Of a stretch of DNA of 64,000 nt, positions 25,025-34,846 are shown in pieces. The notes below the pieces were generated by a model. The model saw only the letters and a program-made list of their open reading frames with translations, searched no databases and was not told where the DNA came from. Made by a program: the position numbers and the translations under genes. The stretch comes from Catenulisporales bacterium (GTDB lineage: Bacteria; Actinomycetota; Actinomycetes; Streptomycetales; Catenulisporaceae): assembly GCA_019510485.1 (NCBI GenBank), contig JAEKKI010000169.1, positions 18,333-82,332 on the forward strand. Reading direction: 5' to 3'. Position 1 is the first letter of the stretch, and every line of letters begins with the position of its first letter.

Positions 25025-26689
25025 ATGTCCGGCTCGATCACCCGGCTCGCCGTCGCCGGCAGCCTGTCCGCCCTGCTCGGCGGGGCTTGGGCCGTCGCCC
25101 CGTCGCAGGCGGCCGCGCATCCGAACAAGCACGCCCCGGCCGAACACGTCCTGCTGATCTCCGTGGACGGCCTGCACCAGTCCGACCTGGCCTGGTACGT
25201 GAAGCAGCACCCGGGTTCGGCCCTGGCCGCGCTGGTCAAGGGCGGCGTCGACTTCTCCGGTGCCGCCACGCCGGTCCCGTCGGACTCCTTCCCGGGCATG
25301 ACCGCCCAGGTCACCGGCGGCAACCCCGGCACCACCGGCGTGTACTACGACGACACGTACAACAACGCCCTCCTGCCGCCCGGCACCACGAAGTGCGACG
25401 GCAGCGTCCCGGCCGGCACCGAGGTCGCCTACACCGAGGGCGACGACCTGAACCAGAACTCGATCGACGCCGGCCAGGGCCTGACCGGTCTGCCGAACTC
25501 GATCCTGAACCTCACCGGACAGGCCCGGGATCTCATCGATCCCAAGACCCTGCCGGTCGACCCCAAGACCTGCCAGCCGGTCTACCCGCACAGCTACCTG
25601 CAGGTGAACACCATCTTCGAGGTGGCCCGCCAGGCCGGTCTGCGCACCGCGTGGTCGGACAAGCACGCCGCCTACGACCTGCTGAACGGCCCGTCCGGTA
25701 ACGGGATCGAGGATCTGTTCACGCCGGAGATCAACAGCCAGGACCCGGCGTTGCCGGCCGGCAAGGACTGGACGAAGGACAACGCCGCCACGCGTCAGTA
25801 CGACGACTACAAGGTCCAGGCCGTCCTGAACGAGATCGACGGCTACGACCACAGCGGCAAGACCGAGGTCGGCGCCCCGGCCCTGTTCGGCCTGAACTTC
25901 CAGGCGGTCTCCACCGCTCAGAAGCTCCCGACCTCTGACGGCCAGCCCGGCGGCTACCTCGCCGACGGCGACACTCCCGGTCCGCTGTTGTCGGGCGCGC
26001 TGGACTTCGTCGACGGCGAAGTCGGTCGCTTCACCGCCGAGCTGAAGGCGAAGGGCCTGCAGGACAGCACGACGATCGTCCTGTCGGCCAAGCACGGCCA
26101 GTCGCCGAAGGACCCCGCCGCGTTGACCCGCATCGACGACGGCAAGCTGATCGACGGCCTGAACGCCGCGTGGAAGCAGGCTCATCCCGACGCCGGGGAC
26201 CTGGTCGCGATGGCCACCGACGATGACGTGGTGATGATGTGGCTGAACGACCGCGGCCAGGCGGCGGCGGACTTCGCCAAGCAGTACCTGCTGTCGGCCG
26301 GCGGCACCGGTACCGACATCCAGGGCAACGCGAAGCCGTTCACCCACGGCGGCCTGGCCACGGTGTACGCGGGGAGGGAAGCGCGCGACTACTTCGGCGT
26401 CGGCAAGCAGGACAACCGGGTGCCGGACCTGTTCGGCCTAGTGCAGCACGGGGTGGTGTACACCGGCGGCAAGGGCAAGATCGCCGAGCACGGCGGCGCG
26501 GACGCGGACGACCGCAACGTGCCGATCGTGGTCAGCGGCGCCGGCGTCTGCGCGCGCGGCGTGAACGACGAGCCGGTCGAGACCACACAGATCGCGCCGA
26601 CCATCCTGCGCCTGCTCGGCCTGGACGCCGCGAAGCTGCAGGCGGTGCGGATCGAGCACACGCGGGTGCTGCCGGACCTGCGGGGCTGA
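25025..26689 (+). CDS. Secreted alkaline phosphatase-superfamily phosphodiesterase
   Basis: 554 residues. Signal peptide about residues 1-32, ending near SQAAAHP. The mature protein begins with HVLLISVDGLHQSDL (metal-binding Asp), then SDSFPGMTAQVTGG with the probable Ser nucleophile, and later SAKHGQSP and IAEHGGADADDRNVPIVVSG, the His/Asp metal ligands of the type I phosphodiesterase/nucleotide pyrophosphatase group. Start ATG 25025 has AAGGGG upstream; an in-frame extension to 24866 lacks a signal and is discarded. Substrate unknown; an exported phosphate-scavenging role is plausible. Confidence 0.9.
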   Translation: MSGSITRLAVAGSLSALLGGAWAVAPSQAAAHPNKHAPAEHVLLISVDGLHQSDLAWYVKQHPGSALAALVKGGVDFSGAATPVPSDSFPGMTAQVTGGNPGTTGVYYDDTYNNALLPPGTTKCDGSVPAGTEVAYTEGDDLNQNSIDAGQGLTGLPNSILNLTGQARDLIDPKTLPVDPKTCQPVYPHSYLQVNTIFEVARQAGLRTAWSDKHAAYDLLNGPSGNGIEDLFTPEINSQDPALPAGKDWTKDNAATRQYDDYKVQAVLNEIDGYDHSGKTEVGAPALFGLNFQAVSTAQKLPTSDGQPGGYLADGDTPGPLLSGALDFVDGEVGRFTAELKAKGLQDSTTIVLSAKHGQSPKDPAALTRIDDGKLIDGLNAAWKQAHPDAGDLVAMATDDDVVMMWLNDRGQAAADFAKQYLLSAGGTGTDIQGNAKPFTHGGLATVYAGREARDYFGVGKQDNRVPDLFGLVQHGVVYTGGKGKIAEHGGADADDRNVPIVVSGAGVCARGVNDEPVETTQIAPTILRLLGLDAAKLQAVRIEHTRVLPDLRG

Positions 26690-26830
26690 GGGCGGATCGC
26701 GACGGCCGCCGGAACCAGCGCAGCACGCGCTGCCCGGCGGCCGCCGAGCCCGGGCGACAAGCCGAGCCGGCCAGCCAGGCTGCCGAGCAGGCCACCAGAC
26801 CCACGCCGACCCAGCCAACCCCCCGTGCCC

Positions 26831-26836
26831 TAACCT
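26831..26836 (+). promoter_or_regulatory. Leaderless -10 box for the amidohydrolase gene
   Basis: TAACCT ends 6 nt before the GTG at 26843; no ribosome binding site is present. It supports this start codon. Confidence 0.5.
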
Positions 26837-26842
26837 CGAACC

Positions 26843-28099
26843 GTGCTGACCATCCACGCCGCCCCGCTCGTCCTCCCGATGACCTTCGCCCCGATCCCCG
26901 ACGGCGCGATCCTCGTCGACAACGACCGCGTCACCGCCGTCGGCGCCCGCGCGGAACTCGTCGCCGCGCACTCCGGGGCACGTGTGCGCGACTGGCCCGG
27001 CATCCTCACACCGGGCTTGGTGAACAGCCACGCCCACACCCAGTACTTCGACTTCGCCGACCTCGCGACCGCCGGTCTGCCGTTCCCCGAGTGGCTGCAC
27101 CAGATGGTCGCCCGCCGCGCCACCTTCACCGACGCCATGTGGCAGGAGTCGACCCGCCGCGGCCTGCACGCGTATCTCGAAACCGGGACCACGGCCGTCG
27201 CCGACATCGTCACCGAACCGGTCGTCCTGTCGGCGATAGCGCGCAGCGGCATCCGCGGCATCGCCTACCTCGAGGCCGTGTTCGCCGACGACGCCTCCTG
27301 GGCCGCCGGAAGGCGCTCGGAGTTCCTCGCGGCCGTCGACGCCGCCGGCGCCCCGACCCGGGGCGTCTCGCCGCACACGCCGTTCACCATCAGCACCGGC
27401 GTCTACGACGACTGCGTCGCCATCGCCCACGAGCGCGGCAAGCGCCTGCACCCGCACATCGCCGAGACCACGCAGGAAGCCGAATACGTCCTGACCGGCA
27501 CCGGCCCCTTCGCCGACAACGCCAAGCAGTTCGGCCTCGACTTCTCCGACATCCTCGACCGCGGCACCGGCCTGACCCCCGTCGAGTGGGCCGACGCGCG
27601 CGGCGCGCTCGGTGCCGACTGCCACATCGCGCACGGCATCCACGTGAGCGCGTCCGACCGCGCGCTCCTGCGGGAACGCGGCACGGCTGTCGCGCTGTGC
27701 GTGCGCTCCAACCGCATCCTGGAGGCCGGCGAGCCGCCGGTGGCCGCCTACCTCGACGAGAACTCGCCGATCGGCATCGGCACCGATTCCGCCGCCTCCA
27801 CGCCGTCGCTCGACCTGCTGGACGAAGCCCGCGCCCTGCGCGCCGTGGCCCGCCGGCAGGGCTACACCGCAGAGGACCTCGACCGCCGCATCGTCGAGGC
27901 CGCCACCCTCGGCGGCGCCGCCGCGCTCGGCCTGACCGAGGGCCCGGACCGCGTCGGGCGGCTGGAACCCGGCGTGCGCGCGGACTTCGCGGTGTTCGCC
28001 GTCCAAGCCACAGAAGGCGACCCGTACACGCGCCTGATCGATCAGGGCCGCTGCGTGGCCACCGTTCTCGGCGGCACGATCGTGCACCGCAAACTGTGA
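26843..28099 (+). CDS. mqnX: Amidohydrolase, probable aminofutalosine deaminase
   Basis: 418 residues, metallo-dependent hydrolase of the cytosine deaminase/chlorohydrolase group. Metal ligands visible: NSHAHTQ (HxH) near residue 63, [13 protein letters not shown] near residue 205, AHGIHVS near residue 262 and GTDSAAST near residue 315. MqnE makes 6-amino-6-deoxyfutalosine, which must be deaminated to futalosine; members of this group do that in actinobacteria. The position between mqnC and ubiE makes that role the best inference. Other purine or guanidino deaminations cannot be excluded from sequence alone. Confidence 0.8.
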   Translation: MLTIHAAPLVLPMTFAPIPDGAILVDNDRVTAVGARAELVAAHSGARVRDWPGILTPGLVNSHAHTQYFDFADLATAGLPFPEWLHQMVARRATFTDAMWQESTRRGLHAYLETGTTAVADIVTEPVVLSAIARSGIRGIAYLEAVFADDASWAAGRRSEFLAAVDAAGAPTRGVSPHTPFTISTGVYDDCVAIAHERGKRLHPHIAETTQEAEYVLTGTGPFADNAKQFGLDFSDILDRGTGLTPVEWADARGALGADCHIAHGIHVSASDRALLRERGTAVALCVRSNRILEAGEPPVAAYLDENSPIGIGTDSAASTPSLDLLDEARALRAVARRQGYTAEDLDRRIVEAATLGGAAALGLTEGPDRVGRLEPGVRADFAVFAVQATEGDPYTRLIDQGRCVATVLGGTIVHRKL

Positions 28100-28148
28100 C
28101 GCGACGTCGGCGCATGTCGACCAGGGCCCGAGTGAGAGAATCGATCTC

Positions 28149-28844
28149 GTGAGCCGAGCATCCCTGGACAAGCAGCCCCACGAAGTCGCCGCCATGTTCG
28201 ACGGCGTGGCCGAGCGCTACGACCTGACGAACGATGTCCTGGCGCTCGGCCAGACCAGGCTGTGGCGCCGCGCCGTCCGGGACGCCGTGGACGCCCGTCC
28301 GGGGCAGCGCGTCCTGGACCTCGCGGCCGGCACCGGCACCAGCACCCAGCCGTTCCACAACGCCGGAGCCGAGACCGTCTCCTGCGACTTCTCGCTCGGC
28401 ATGCTCCAGGTCGGCAAGCGCCGCCTGCCGCACCTCACCTTCGCCGCCGGCGACGCCACCCGGCTGCCGTTCCGGGACGCCGCCTTCGACGCCGTCACCA
28501 TCTCCTTCGGCCTGCGCAACGTCCAGGACACCGACGGCGCCCTGCGCGAGATGCTGCGCGTCACCAAGCCCGGCGGCCGCCTGGTGGTCTGCGAGTTCTC
28601 CCGCCCGGCCTTCGCACCGCTGCGCACCCTCTACATCGAATACCTGATGAAGGCGCTGCCCGCGGTCGCGACGAAGGTGAGTTCGAACCCGGACGCCTAT
28701 GTATACCTCGCCGAGTCCATCCGGTCATGGCCGGACCAGCGGGAACTGGCCGCCGTGATCGGCGGGGCCGGCTGGCGGAAGGTCGCGCACCGTAACCTGA
28801 CTGGCGGAATCGTCGCATTGCACCGCGCGATCAAGGAACAGTGA
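28149..28844 (+). CDS. ubiE: Demethylmenaquinone methyltransferase (UbiE/MenG)
   Basis: 231 residues, SAM-dependent class I methyltransferase that C-methylates demethylmenaquinone in the last biosynthetic step. Segments: [21 protein letters not shown] at the start, the SAM loop [57 protein letters not shown] and the closing VALHRA. GTG at 28149 is the only start that gives the family N-terminus. It is 49 bp after the deaminase gene. Confidence 0.96.
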   Translation: MSRASLDKQPHEVAAMFDGVAERYDLTNDVLALGQTRLWRRAVRDAVDARPGQRVLDLAAGTGTSTQPFHNAGAETVSCDFSLGMLQVGKRRLPHLTFAAGDATRLPFRDAAFDAVTISFGLRNVQDTDGALREMLRVTKPGGRLVVCEFSRPAFAPLRTLYIEYLMKALPAVATKVSSNPDAYVYLAESIRSWPDQRELAAVIGGAGWRKVAHRNLTGGIVALHRAIKEQ

Positions 28845-28848
28845 GTCT

Positions 28849-30352
28849 GTGAAGGCTCGAATAAGCCGGGCGGCAGCGGCCGCCACGGCGGTGCTCATGC
28901 TGGCCTGCGTCGCCGCGTGCTCGGGGGGTGGCTCGCCCAAGGCGAGTCAGAACCCGAGCGGCGCGCAGCAAAGCAATGGCGACGGCCACGGCGCGCCCGG
29001 AACCCTGCCCGGCACCAGCGCTCCGGCTTCGGCCAGCTCCCTCGACGTCAGAGCCGAGAACGCCCAACCCGGCGATCCCGCCTGGAAGAACGGCATCGAC
29101 AGCGGCGACGACCACGGCATCGAAGGGTTCGCCGACCAGGTGGGCGTCACCTCCGGCCAATCCTTCAAGCTCTACGTCAGCACCGTCGCCCAGCAGTTCG
29201 CCGCGACCGCCTTCCGCATCGGCTACTACAACGGCGCCCAAGGCCGCCAGATCTGGAAGTCCGCGCCCACGCCCGGCAGGATCCAGCCGGCGGCGGCCAT
29301 CCGCCCGCAGGTGAACACGGTCACCGCCAACTGGCAGCCGTCCCTCACCGTTCCCACCGCCGGCTGGCCCGAAGGCTCGTACCTGATCCGCCTGGATCCG
29401 CTCGGCATCGCCGGCAAGGCCGGGGCCAAGGGCGCCCGCTTCGTCCCGATCACCGTCCGCTCGACCTCGGCCACGGACAAGGTCGTCCTGATCAACGCGG
29501 TCACCACCTGGCAGGCCTACAACGCCTACGGCGGCTACGACCTCTACAGCGGCGGCCCCAAGAACGACTACGCCAACCGGGCGCGCATCGTCTCCTTCGA
29601 CCGCCCCTACGACAGCACCGGCGCCGACCGCTTCCAGACCTACGAGCAGTCCTCGATCGTCTTCACCGAGAAGCTCGCCGCCGAGCACGGCCTCCACCAA
29701 CATCGCCTTCCTAGGCGCGAACGCGGTCTTCCGCCACATCCGCTTCCAGGACTCCCCGCTGGGCAAGAACCGAATCCAGATCGACTATAAGGACGCGGCT
29801 GAAGACCCGGTGCACGCCACCAATCCCGCCGAGTCCACCCAGGACTGGCGCTACCCGCCGCACCCGCGCCCGGAGAACGTCCTCACCGGCGTGCTCTACG
29901 AGTGCAACCCCGCGAACGCCGACTTCGTGGTCTACGATCCGGCGTCCTGGCTGCTGGCCGGCACCGATGCCAAGGCCGGCCAGGCGTTCAAGGGCCTGGT
30001 CGGCGTCGAATACGACCGCATCGTCGCCGACAGCAGCACGCCGCACCCGATCCAGGCGATCTCGCACTCGCCGATCACCTGCCGCAAGACCAGGTCCTAC
30101 GCCGACGCCGCCTACTACACCGTGCCCTCCGGCGCGGGCGTCTTCGCCACCGGCACGATGCGCTGGAACTGCGCGCTGGCCGACGGCGGCTGCTCGGACA
30201 AGATGGACGGTCCGGCGCACGCCTTCGCGCAGAAGGTGACCGCGAACCTGCTGCTGGCCTTCGCCGCCGGACCGGCCGGCAAGGCGCATCCGGCGAACGA
30301 CAACACCGCCCGACTGAAGCCCGCTCCCAGTGAGGGCGGACAGGCGCCTTAG
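28849..30352 (+). pseudogene. DUF6605-type lipoprotein, internal deletion and frameshift
   Basis: The N-terminal part (28849 to about 29692) has a lipobox VAAC (Cys24), a Ser/Gly-rich linker and DUF6605 / N,N-dimethylformamidase beta-subunit-like sequence through INAVTTWQAYNAYGGYDLY to FQTYEQSSIVFTEKL. Homology then resumes in another frame at 29693 with STNIAFLGANAVFRHIRF and runs to VTANLLLAFAAGPAG. The intervening ~50 residues, which in relatives carry the GHDEYWS-like core, are gone, and the frame stops at 29790. One lesion explains everything; no other stops are present. It follows ubiE by 4 bp. Confidence 0.8.
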
Positions 30353-30370
30353 GGGTGTTTGTCAAGGGCC

Positions 30371-30376
30371 TAGAAT
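30371..30376 (+). promoter_or_regulatory. Leaderless -10 box for the reductase gene
   Basis: TAGAAT, close to the consensus, ends 7 nt before the GTG at 30384. No ribosome binding site and no good -35 were found. Confidence 0.5.
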
Positions 30377-30383
30377 CGGCATC

Positions 30384-31714
30384 GTGACCGCCGAAACAAC
30401 ATCCACCGCCCCAGCCGCCGGCACCCCGGCCGTGCCCTCGGAGAACGTCGCCGACGTCATCGTGGTCGGTGCCGGCCCCTCGGGCTCGGCGACCGCCTAC
30501 CACCTGGCCAACGCCGGCCTGGACGTCCTGCTGCTGGAGAAGTCCCAGTTCCCGCGCGAGAAGGTCTGCGGCGACGGGCTCACGCCGCGCGCCGTCAAGC
30601 AGTTGGTGCGGATGGGTGTGGACACCTCCGAGGAGGCGGGCTGGCTGCACAACAAGGGCCTGCGGATCATCGGCGGCGGCATGCGGCTGGAACTGGCGTG
30701 GCCGGACCTGGCGGCGTACCCGAACTACGGCCTGGTGCGCCCGCGCGCCGACTTCGACCAGATCCTGGCCCGGCAGGCCGAGAAGTCCGGAGCCCGGCTG
30801 CGGGAGAACACGAACGTCACCGGACCGGTGGTGGATTCGCGCAGCAACCGGGTGATCGGCGTGTCGGCGCGCGTCACCGGCGCCGACGGCGTCAAGCGCG
30901 AGACCGCGTTCCACGCCCCGCTGGTGGTGGCCGCCGACGGCAACTCCACCCGGCTGTCGATCGCCCTGGGCCTGCACAAGCGCGACGACCGGCCGATGGG
31001 CGTCGCCTACCGCACGTACTACCAGACCCCGCGCACCAACGACGACTACCTGGAGTCGTGGCTGGAACTGTGGGACGGCCAGCGGCTGCTGCCCGGCTAC
31101 GGCTGGGTGTTCGGCATGGGCGACGGCACCTCCAACGTGGGCCTGGGCATCCTGAACACCACGGCCTCGTTCCGCAACGTCAACTACCCCGACCTGCTGC
31201 GCAGATGGCTGAAGAACACCCCGGCCGAGTGGGGCTTCACCGAGGAGAACCGCACCGAGCCGATCCGCGGCGCGGCGCTGCCGATGGGCTTCAACCGCCA
31301 GCCGCACTACACGCGCGGCGTGCTGCTGGTCGGCGACGCCGGCGGCATGGTGAACCCGTTCAACGGCGAGGGCATCGCCTACGCGATGGAGTCCGGCGAA
31401 CTGGCCGCGGACGTGATCGCCCAGGCGCTGGCCCGCCCGGCCGGCCCGGAGCGGGAGCGGGCGCTGTCGGCGTATCCGCGCACGCTGAAGGACACCTACG
31501 GGGGCTACTACACGCTCGGTCGGCTGTTCGTGAGCCTGATCGGCAACCCGAAGGTGATGCGCCTGGCCACCCAGCGCGGCCTGTCGCACCCGATGCTGAT
31601 GCGGTTCACGCTGAAGATGCTGGCGAACCTGACCGACCCCAAGGGCGGGGACGCGATGGACCGGATCAGGACCGGATCATCAACGCGATGGCGAAGATCG
31701 CTCCGGACGCCTGA
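30384..31714 (+). pseudogene. Geranylgeranyl reductase-family flavoprotein, frameshifted at the C-terminus
   Basis: FAD-dependent reductase resembling MenJ, which saturates a double bond of the menaquinone side chain. The Rossmann motif VIVVGAGPSGSATAYHLA is near residue 30, REKVCGDGLTPRAV and VRPRADFDQILA follow, and the second FAD motif LLVGDAGGMVNPFNGEGI is near residue 320. Reading stays intact for about 425 codons until an 11-bp tandem duplication at 31658-31679 shifts the frame. The other frame supplies the expected last residues, DRIINAMAKIAPDA, and the stop at 31714. As sequenced, translation would run on out of frame to 32222, across folD. Confidence 0.85.
31658..31679 (+). repeat. 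11-bp tandem duplication
   Basis: GGACCGGATCA occurs twice back to back (31658-31668 and 31669-31679). Removing one copy restores an uninterrupted reductase ending at 31714, so this is a recent duplication or a sequence error. Confidence 0.92.
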
Positions 31715-31719
31715 TCGCG

Positions 31720-32592
31720 ATGACGATATCCGAGTCCGGATCCGGGTCCGTCGTTTTGATGGACGGCACCACGGCGGCCCGCCGCATCGTCGAGCAGGCC
31801 GCCGCGGCGGCCGCCGCGCTGAAGGCCGACGCCGGGGTGACGCCGTGCCTGGCGACCGTGCTGGTCGGCTCGGATCCGGCCTCGCTGACCTACGTCCGCA
31901 TGAAGCAGAACCGCTGTGCCAGGGCCGGGATGGCTTCGCAGCACGTGGAACTGCCGGAGTCCGCGACCACCGCCGAGCTCGTCGCGACGCTGACCAGGCT
32001 GTCCCTGGATCCAGACGTGCACGGCATCCTGCTGCAGCACCCGGTGCCGACGCACATCGACGAGCGCGCCGCGTTCGAGGCCATCGCGCCGGAGAAGGAC
32101 GTGGACGGCGTGACCTCGCACTCCTTCGCGGCCATGGCGTTCGGCGAACCCGGCTTCGCCTCGGCCACGCCCGGCGGCATTCTGCGGCTGCTCGACGAAT
32201 ACGGGGTCGAACTCGCCGGTAAACACGCTGTGGTGGTGGGCCGCAGTCCGATTCTCGGCAAGCCGGTCGGCATGCTGTTGCTGGCGCGGAACGCGACGGT
32301 GACGTACTGCCACTCCAAGACCGTCGATCTGGCCGCCTACACCCGGCACGCCGACATCCTCGTCGCCGCGGTCGGCAAGCCGCGTTTCATCGACGGGGCC
32401 GACATCAAGTCCGGCGCGGTCGTCATCGATGCCGGATACAACCCCGGCAACGTCGGCGACGTGGAGTTCGACTCGGCCGCCGCCAAGGCGAGCCTGATCA
32501 CGCCGGTGCCCGGCGGCGTCGGGCCGATGACGATCGCGGTGCTGCTAGAGCAGACCGTTGCGGCGGCTACGCGGCAGGCGGCGCGGATTTAG
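31720..32592 (+). CDS. folD: Methylenetetrahydrofolate dehydrogenase/cyclohydrolase
   Basis: Bifunctional enzyme interconverting 5,10-methylene- and 10-formyl-tetrahydrofolate. 290 residues. The catalytic segment reads SLTYVRMKQNRCARAG with the expected Tyr and Lys; GILLQHPVPTHID is the substrate loop, and VVVGRSPILGKPVGMLLL plus HADILVAAVGKP form the NADP-binding half. The C-terminal PVPGGVGPMTIAVLLEQT is diagnostic. It starts 5 bp after the natural end of the reductase gene, so it was probably in one operon with it. Confidence 0.96.
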   Translation: MTISESGSGSVVLMDGTTAARRIVEQAAAAAAALKADAGVTPCLATVLVGSDPASLTYVRMKQNRCARAGMASQHVELPESATTAELVATLTRLSLDPDVHGILLQHPVPTHIDERAAFEAIAPEKDVDGVTSHSFAAMAFGEPGFASATPGGILRLLDEYGVELAGKHAVVVGRSPILGKPVGMLLLARNATVTYCHSKTVDLAAYTRHADILVAAVGKPRFIDGADIKSGAVVIDAGYNPGNVGDVEFDSAAAKASLITPVPGGVGPMTIAVLLEQTVAAATRQAARI

Positions 32593-32735
32593 CGCTCGCT
32601 GTCGCCGCCGCCACCGCTGGCTGTGCCGCACTCTGGTCGGTGCGCCACCTGCTGTCGCTGATCGACAAGCGGCTGCTGAACTGGTGACTTTCGCTGGGCC
32701 GGTCGGCACGTTGCGCGCCGTTGTCACGCCCGGAG

Positions 32736-34046
32736 TCAGCCGATGACCGCCACGCCGGTCGTCGTTCCCAGGAACAGCTTGTTCCCGACAGCGGTCGGCG
32801 TAGCGAAGTGCGGCAGCGTGCCGACCGCGATCTGCTGGACGACTTTTCCAGCCGCGGGATCGAGCGCGTAGAGCGTGCCGTTGTCCCAGTCGGTGGCCCA
32901 GACATGTCCGCCGGCCAGGACCGGTTGTCCGTTCACGTGCTGGGCGTGCCAAAGCGCGCTGACGGTGGCACCGATCCGGAACGCGCGCGTCCCGTCCGCG
33001 CACGGCAGATACACCACGTCTCCATCCACCGCCGCCGCGCCGAAGGCCGCGCAGGCCGGGAACGTCGAAGCCGCGCCGATACCGCCGAGCCGCGTCGGAT
33101 CCAGCACGTATCCCTGTCCTGACTTGCCCGCGATGATCACATGTCCGGCCGCCAGAACCGGATTCATCGAGCCCAGATCCGCGTCGTTCGCGTTGTCCGC
33201 GGCCCACGACATCGGAGCGAAGAAGTCCACCCGCTTGGCGTCCGCGTCCAAGGCGACCACGGAGTCCGTACCGTCGAACGGGTCGCTGCCTTTGTCCGCA
33301 TTGCCATTGCCGATCGAGAAGTACACCCGATCGTTCCCCACCGCGGCCGCGCCCGGCGCCCACATGCCGCCGCGTCCGTCCGACGACGCCTCGAACCAGT
33401 TCACGGATCCCGAAGCGATGTCGACCGACGCGACCGCCCCGGTGTAGTTCCCGCAGTCCCCGGCCAGCCCGCCGAACGCCGCAAAAACATGCCCGTGCCA
33501 CAGCGTCAGCGCCGAACGCTGTTGCAGGAAGTCCCGGTCGCCGACCGGATTGTCCACCGTGACCCGTGAGACGACACGGCCGTCAGCGGCGGCGAGTCCG
33601 TACAGCACGTGCTGCCCGGTCGCATCCTCCGCGACCACATACACAAGATGAGAATCGGGATCGTAAACCGGAGCGCCGGTGATCCCCAGCGGGACGATGT
33701 TCCCGCACCCGTGCGGCCGAAAGGGCTCGGCCAAATGCTTGCTCCACTTCACCGATCCGTCGCTCGGTGAGAGCGCGTAGACGGTGTCGTTCTCCGTCGC
33801 GGCGAACACGGTGTCGCCGCCGTTCGCGGGCCGTCCGTAGACCGGTCCGTCAAGCGCGATCGCTGATACTGAGCCGGAAGTAGGGCCGGATGAAGATCCG
33901 GGCGAAGACCTGGCAAGGCCTGAGGCCGCCGGCTTCTGTTTCGGATCGCTCGTCGAGCACGAGACGAGCGCGAGGGCCAGCACTACCGCGCCCGCGACAC
34001 GGGCGACGGACACGCCGTTGTGTCGTCGATCCCGGATAACCCTCAC
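32736..34046 (-). CDS. PQQ-type beta-propeller lipoprotein
   Basis: About 436 residues. A basic start and hydrophobic stretch end in the lipobox LVSC, then a Ser/Gly-rich linker, then repeated strands of PQQ-like propeller blades (VYGRPANGGDTVFAATENDTVYALSPSDG, split here as VYGRPANGGDTVF and ATENDTVYALSPSDG; later YVLDPTRLGG, GTLYALDPAAG). It probably binds something at the outer membrane face; no catalytic residues are evident. The usual WPxYHxD-like first strand of such proteins is not seen between lipobox and first blade. GTG 34046 is chosen; GTG 34013 is a shorter alternative. Confidence 0.75.
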   Translation of the reverse strand: MRVIRDRRHNGVSVARVAGAVVLALALVSCSTSDPKQKPAASGLARSSPGSSSGPTSGSVSAIALDGPVYGRPANGGDTVFAATENDTVYALSPSDGSVKWSKHLAEPFRPHGCGNIVPLGITGAPVYDPDSHLVYVVAEDATGQHVLYGLAAADGRVVSRVTVDNPVGDRDFLQQRSALTLWHGHVFAAFGGLAGDCGNYTGAVASVDIASGSVNWFEASSDGRGGMWAPGAAAVGNDRVYFSIGNGNADKGSDPFDGTDSVVALDADAKRVDFFAPMSWAADNANDADLGSMNPVLAAGHVIIAGKSGQGYVLDPTRLGGIGAASTFPACAAFGAAAVDGDVVYLPCADGTRAFRIGATVSALWHAQHVNGQPVLAGGHVWATDWDNGTLYALDPAAGKVVQQIAVGTLPHFATPTAVGNKLFLGTTTGVAVIG

Positions 34047-34096
34047 GGCACCAGTGTGCCCTGTGGGACGTCCCGCCACGAGTCCCGCTGCGCCCG

Positions 34097-34813
34097 CTAC
34101 GAGCCCCGCTTCACCGCTTCGCTCAGCCGTGCCGCCGCCTCCACCACCGACTGCGCGTGCAACCGTCCCGGCTGCCGGGTGAGCCGCTCGATCGGGCCGG
34201 ACACCGACACCGCCGCGATCACGCGGTTGTTCGGCCCGCGCACCGGCGCCGACACCGAGGCCACGCCCTGCTCGCGCTCGGCCACCGACTGGGACCAGCC
34301 GCGGCGGCGGACGCCGGCCAGCGTGGTGGCGGTGAAGCGCGCGCCCTGTAGTCCGCGGTGCAGCCGGTCCGGCTCCTCCCACGCCAGCAGGATCTGCGCC
34401 GCCGAGCCCGCGGTCATCGGCAGCGCCGAGCCGATCGGGACGGTGTCGCGCAGCCCTGACATGCGCTCGGCGGCCGCGACGCAGACCCGCAGATCGCCCT
34501 GGCGCCGGTAGAGCTGCGCCGATTCGCCGGTGTGGTCGCGCAGCGCCGCCAGTACCGGGCCGGCCGCGGCCAGCAACCGGTCCTCGCCGGCCGCCGAGGC
34601 CAGTTCCTGCAAACGGGGACCGAGGATGAACCGGCCCTGCATGTCCCGGGATACGAGACGGTGGTGTTCCAACGCCACCGCCAGCCGGTGCGCGGTAGGG
34701 CGCGCCAAACCCGTGGCTGTGACCAGCCCCGCCAAGGTGGTGGGGCCCGCCTCCAGGGCGCTCAATACGACGGCGGCCTTGTCCAGGACGCCGACTCCGC
34801 TAGAGTTGTCCAT
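34097..34813 (-). CDS. ndgR: IclR-family regulator, NdgR-like
   Basis: 238 residues. The N-terminal winged helix (about 8-65; TTLAGLVTATGLARPTAHRL) is followed by the IclR effector domain (about 75-235) with GSALPMTAGSAAQILLAW and GVASVSAPVRGPNNRVIAAV. In Streptomyces and relatives, the regulator divergently placed at leuCD is NdgR, which controls leucine and other amino acid genes. The gene order here is the same, and a palindrome sits in the shared intergenic region. Confidence 0.92.
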   Translation of the reverse strand: MDNSSGVGVLDKAAVVLSALEAGPTTLAGLVTATGLARPTAHRLAVALEHHRLVSRDMQGRFILGPRLQELASAAGEDRLLAAAGPVLAALRDHTGESAQLYRRQGDLRVCVAAAERMSGLRDTVPIGSALPMTAGSAAQILLAWEEPDRLHRGLQGARFTATTLAGVRRRGWSQSVAEREQGVASVSAPVRGPNNRVIAAVSVSGPIERLTRQPGRLHAQSVVEAAARLSEAVKRGS

Positions 34814-34827
34814 AGACCGAATTCTGC

Positions 34828-34846
34828 CGTCTCAGATCCCGAGACG
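34828..34846. promoter_or_regulatory. Palindrome between ndgR and leuC
   Basis: CGTCTC (34828-34833) and GAGACG (34841-34846) around a 7-nt spacer, 15 bp from the ndgR start and 93 bp from the leuC start. It is well placed to be an IclR-type operator for both directions. Confidence 0.5.

Noticed and set aside
31715..32222. Out-of-frame continuation of the reductase across folD
   Set aside because: It is a consequence of the 11-bp duplication; the translation has no domain and folD occupies the same DNA in another frame.
32593..32735. Possible small gene between folD and the propeller lipoprotein
   Set aside because: Short frames here overlap the end of folD, have no ribosome binding site and no recognisable product.
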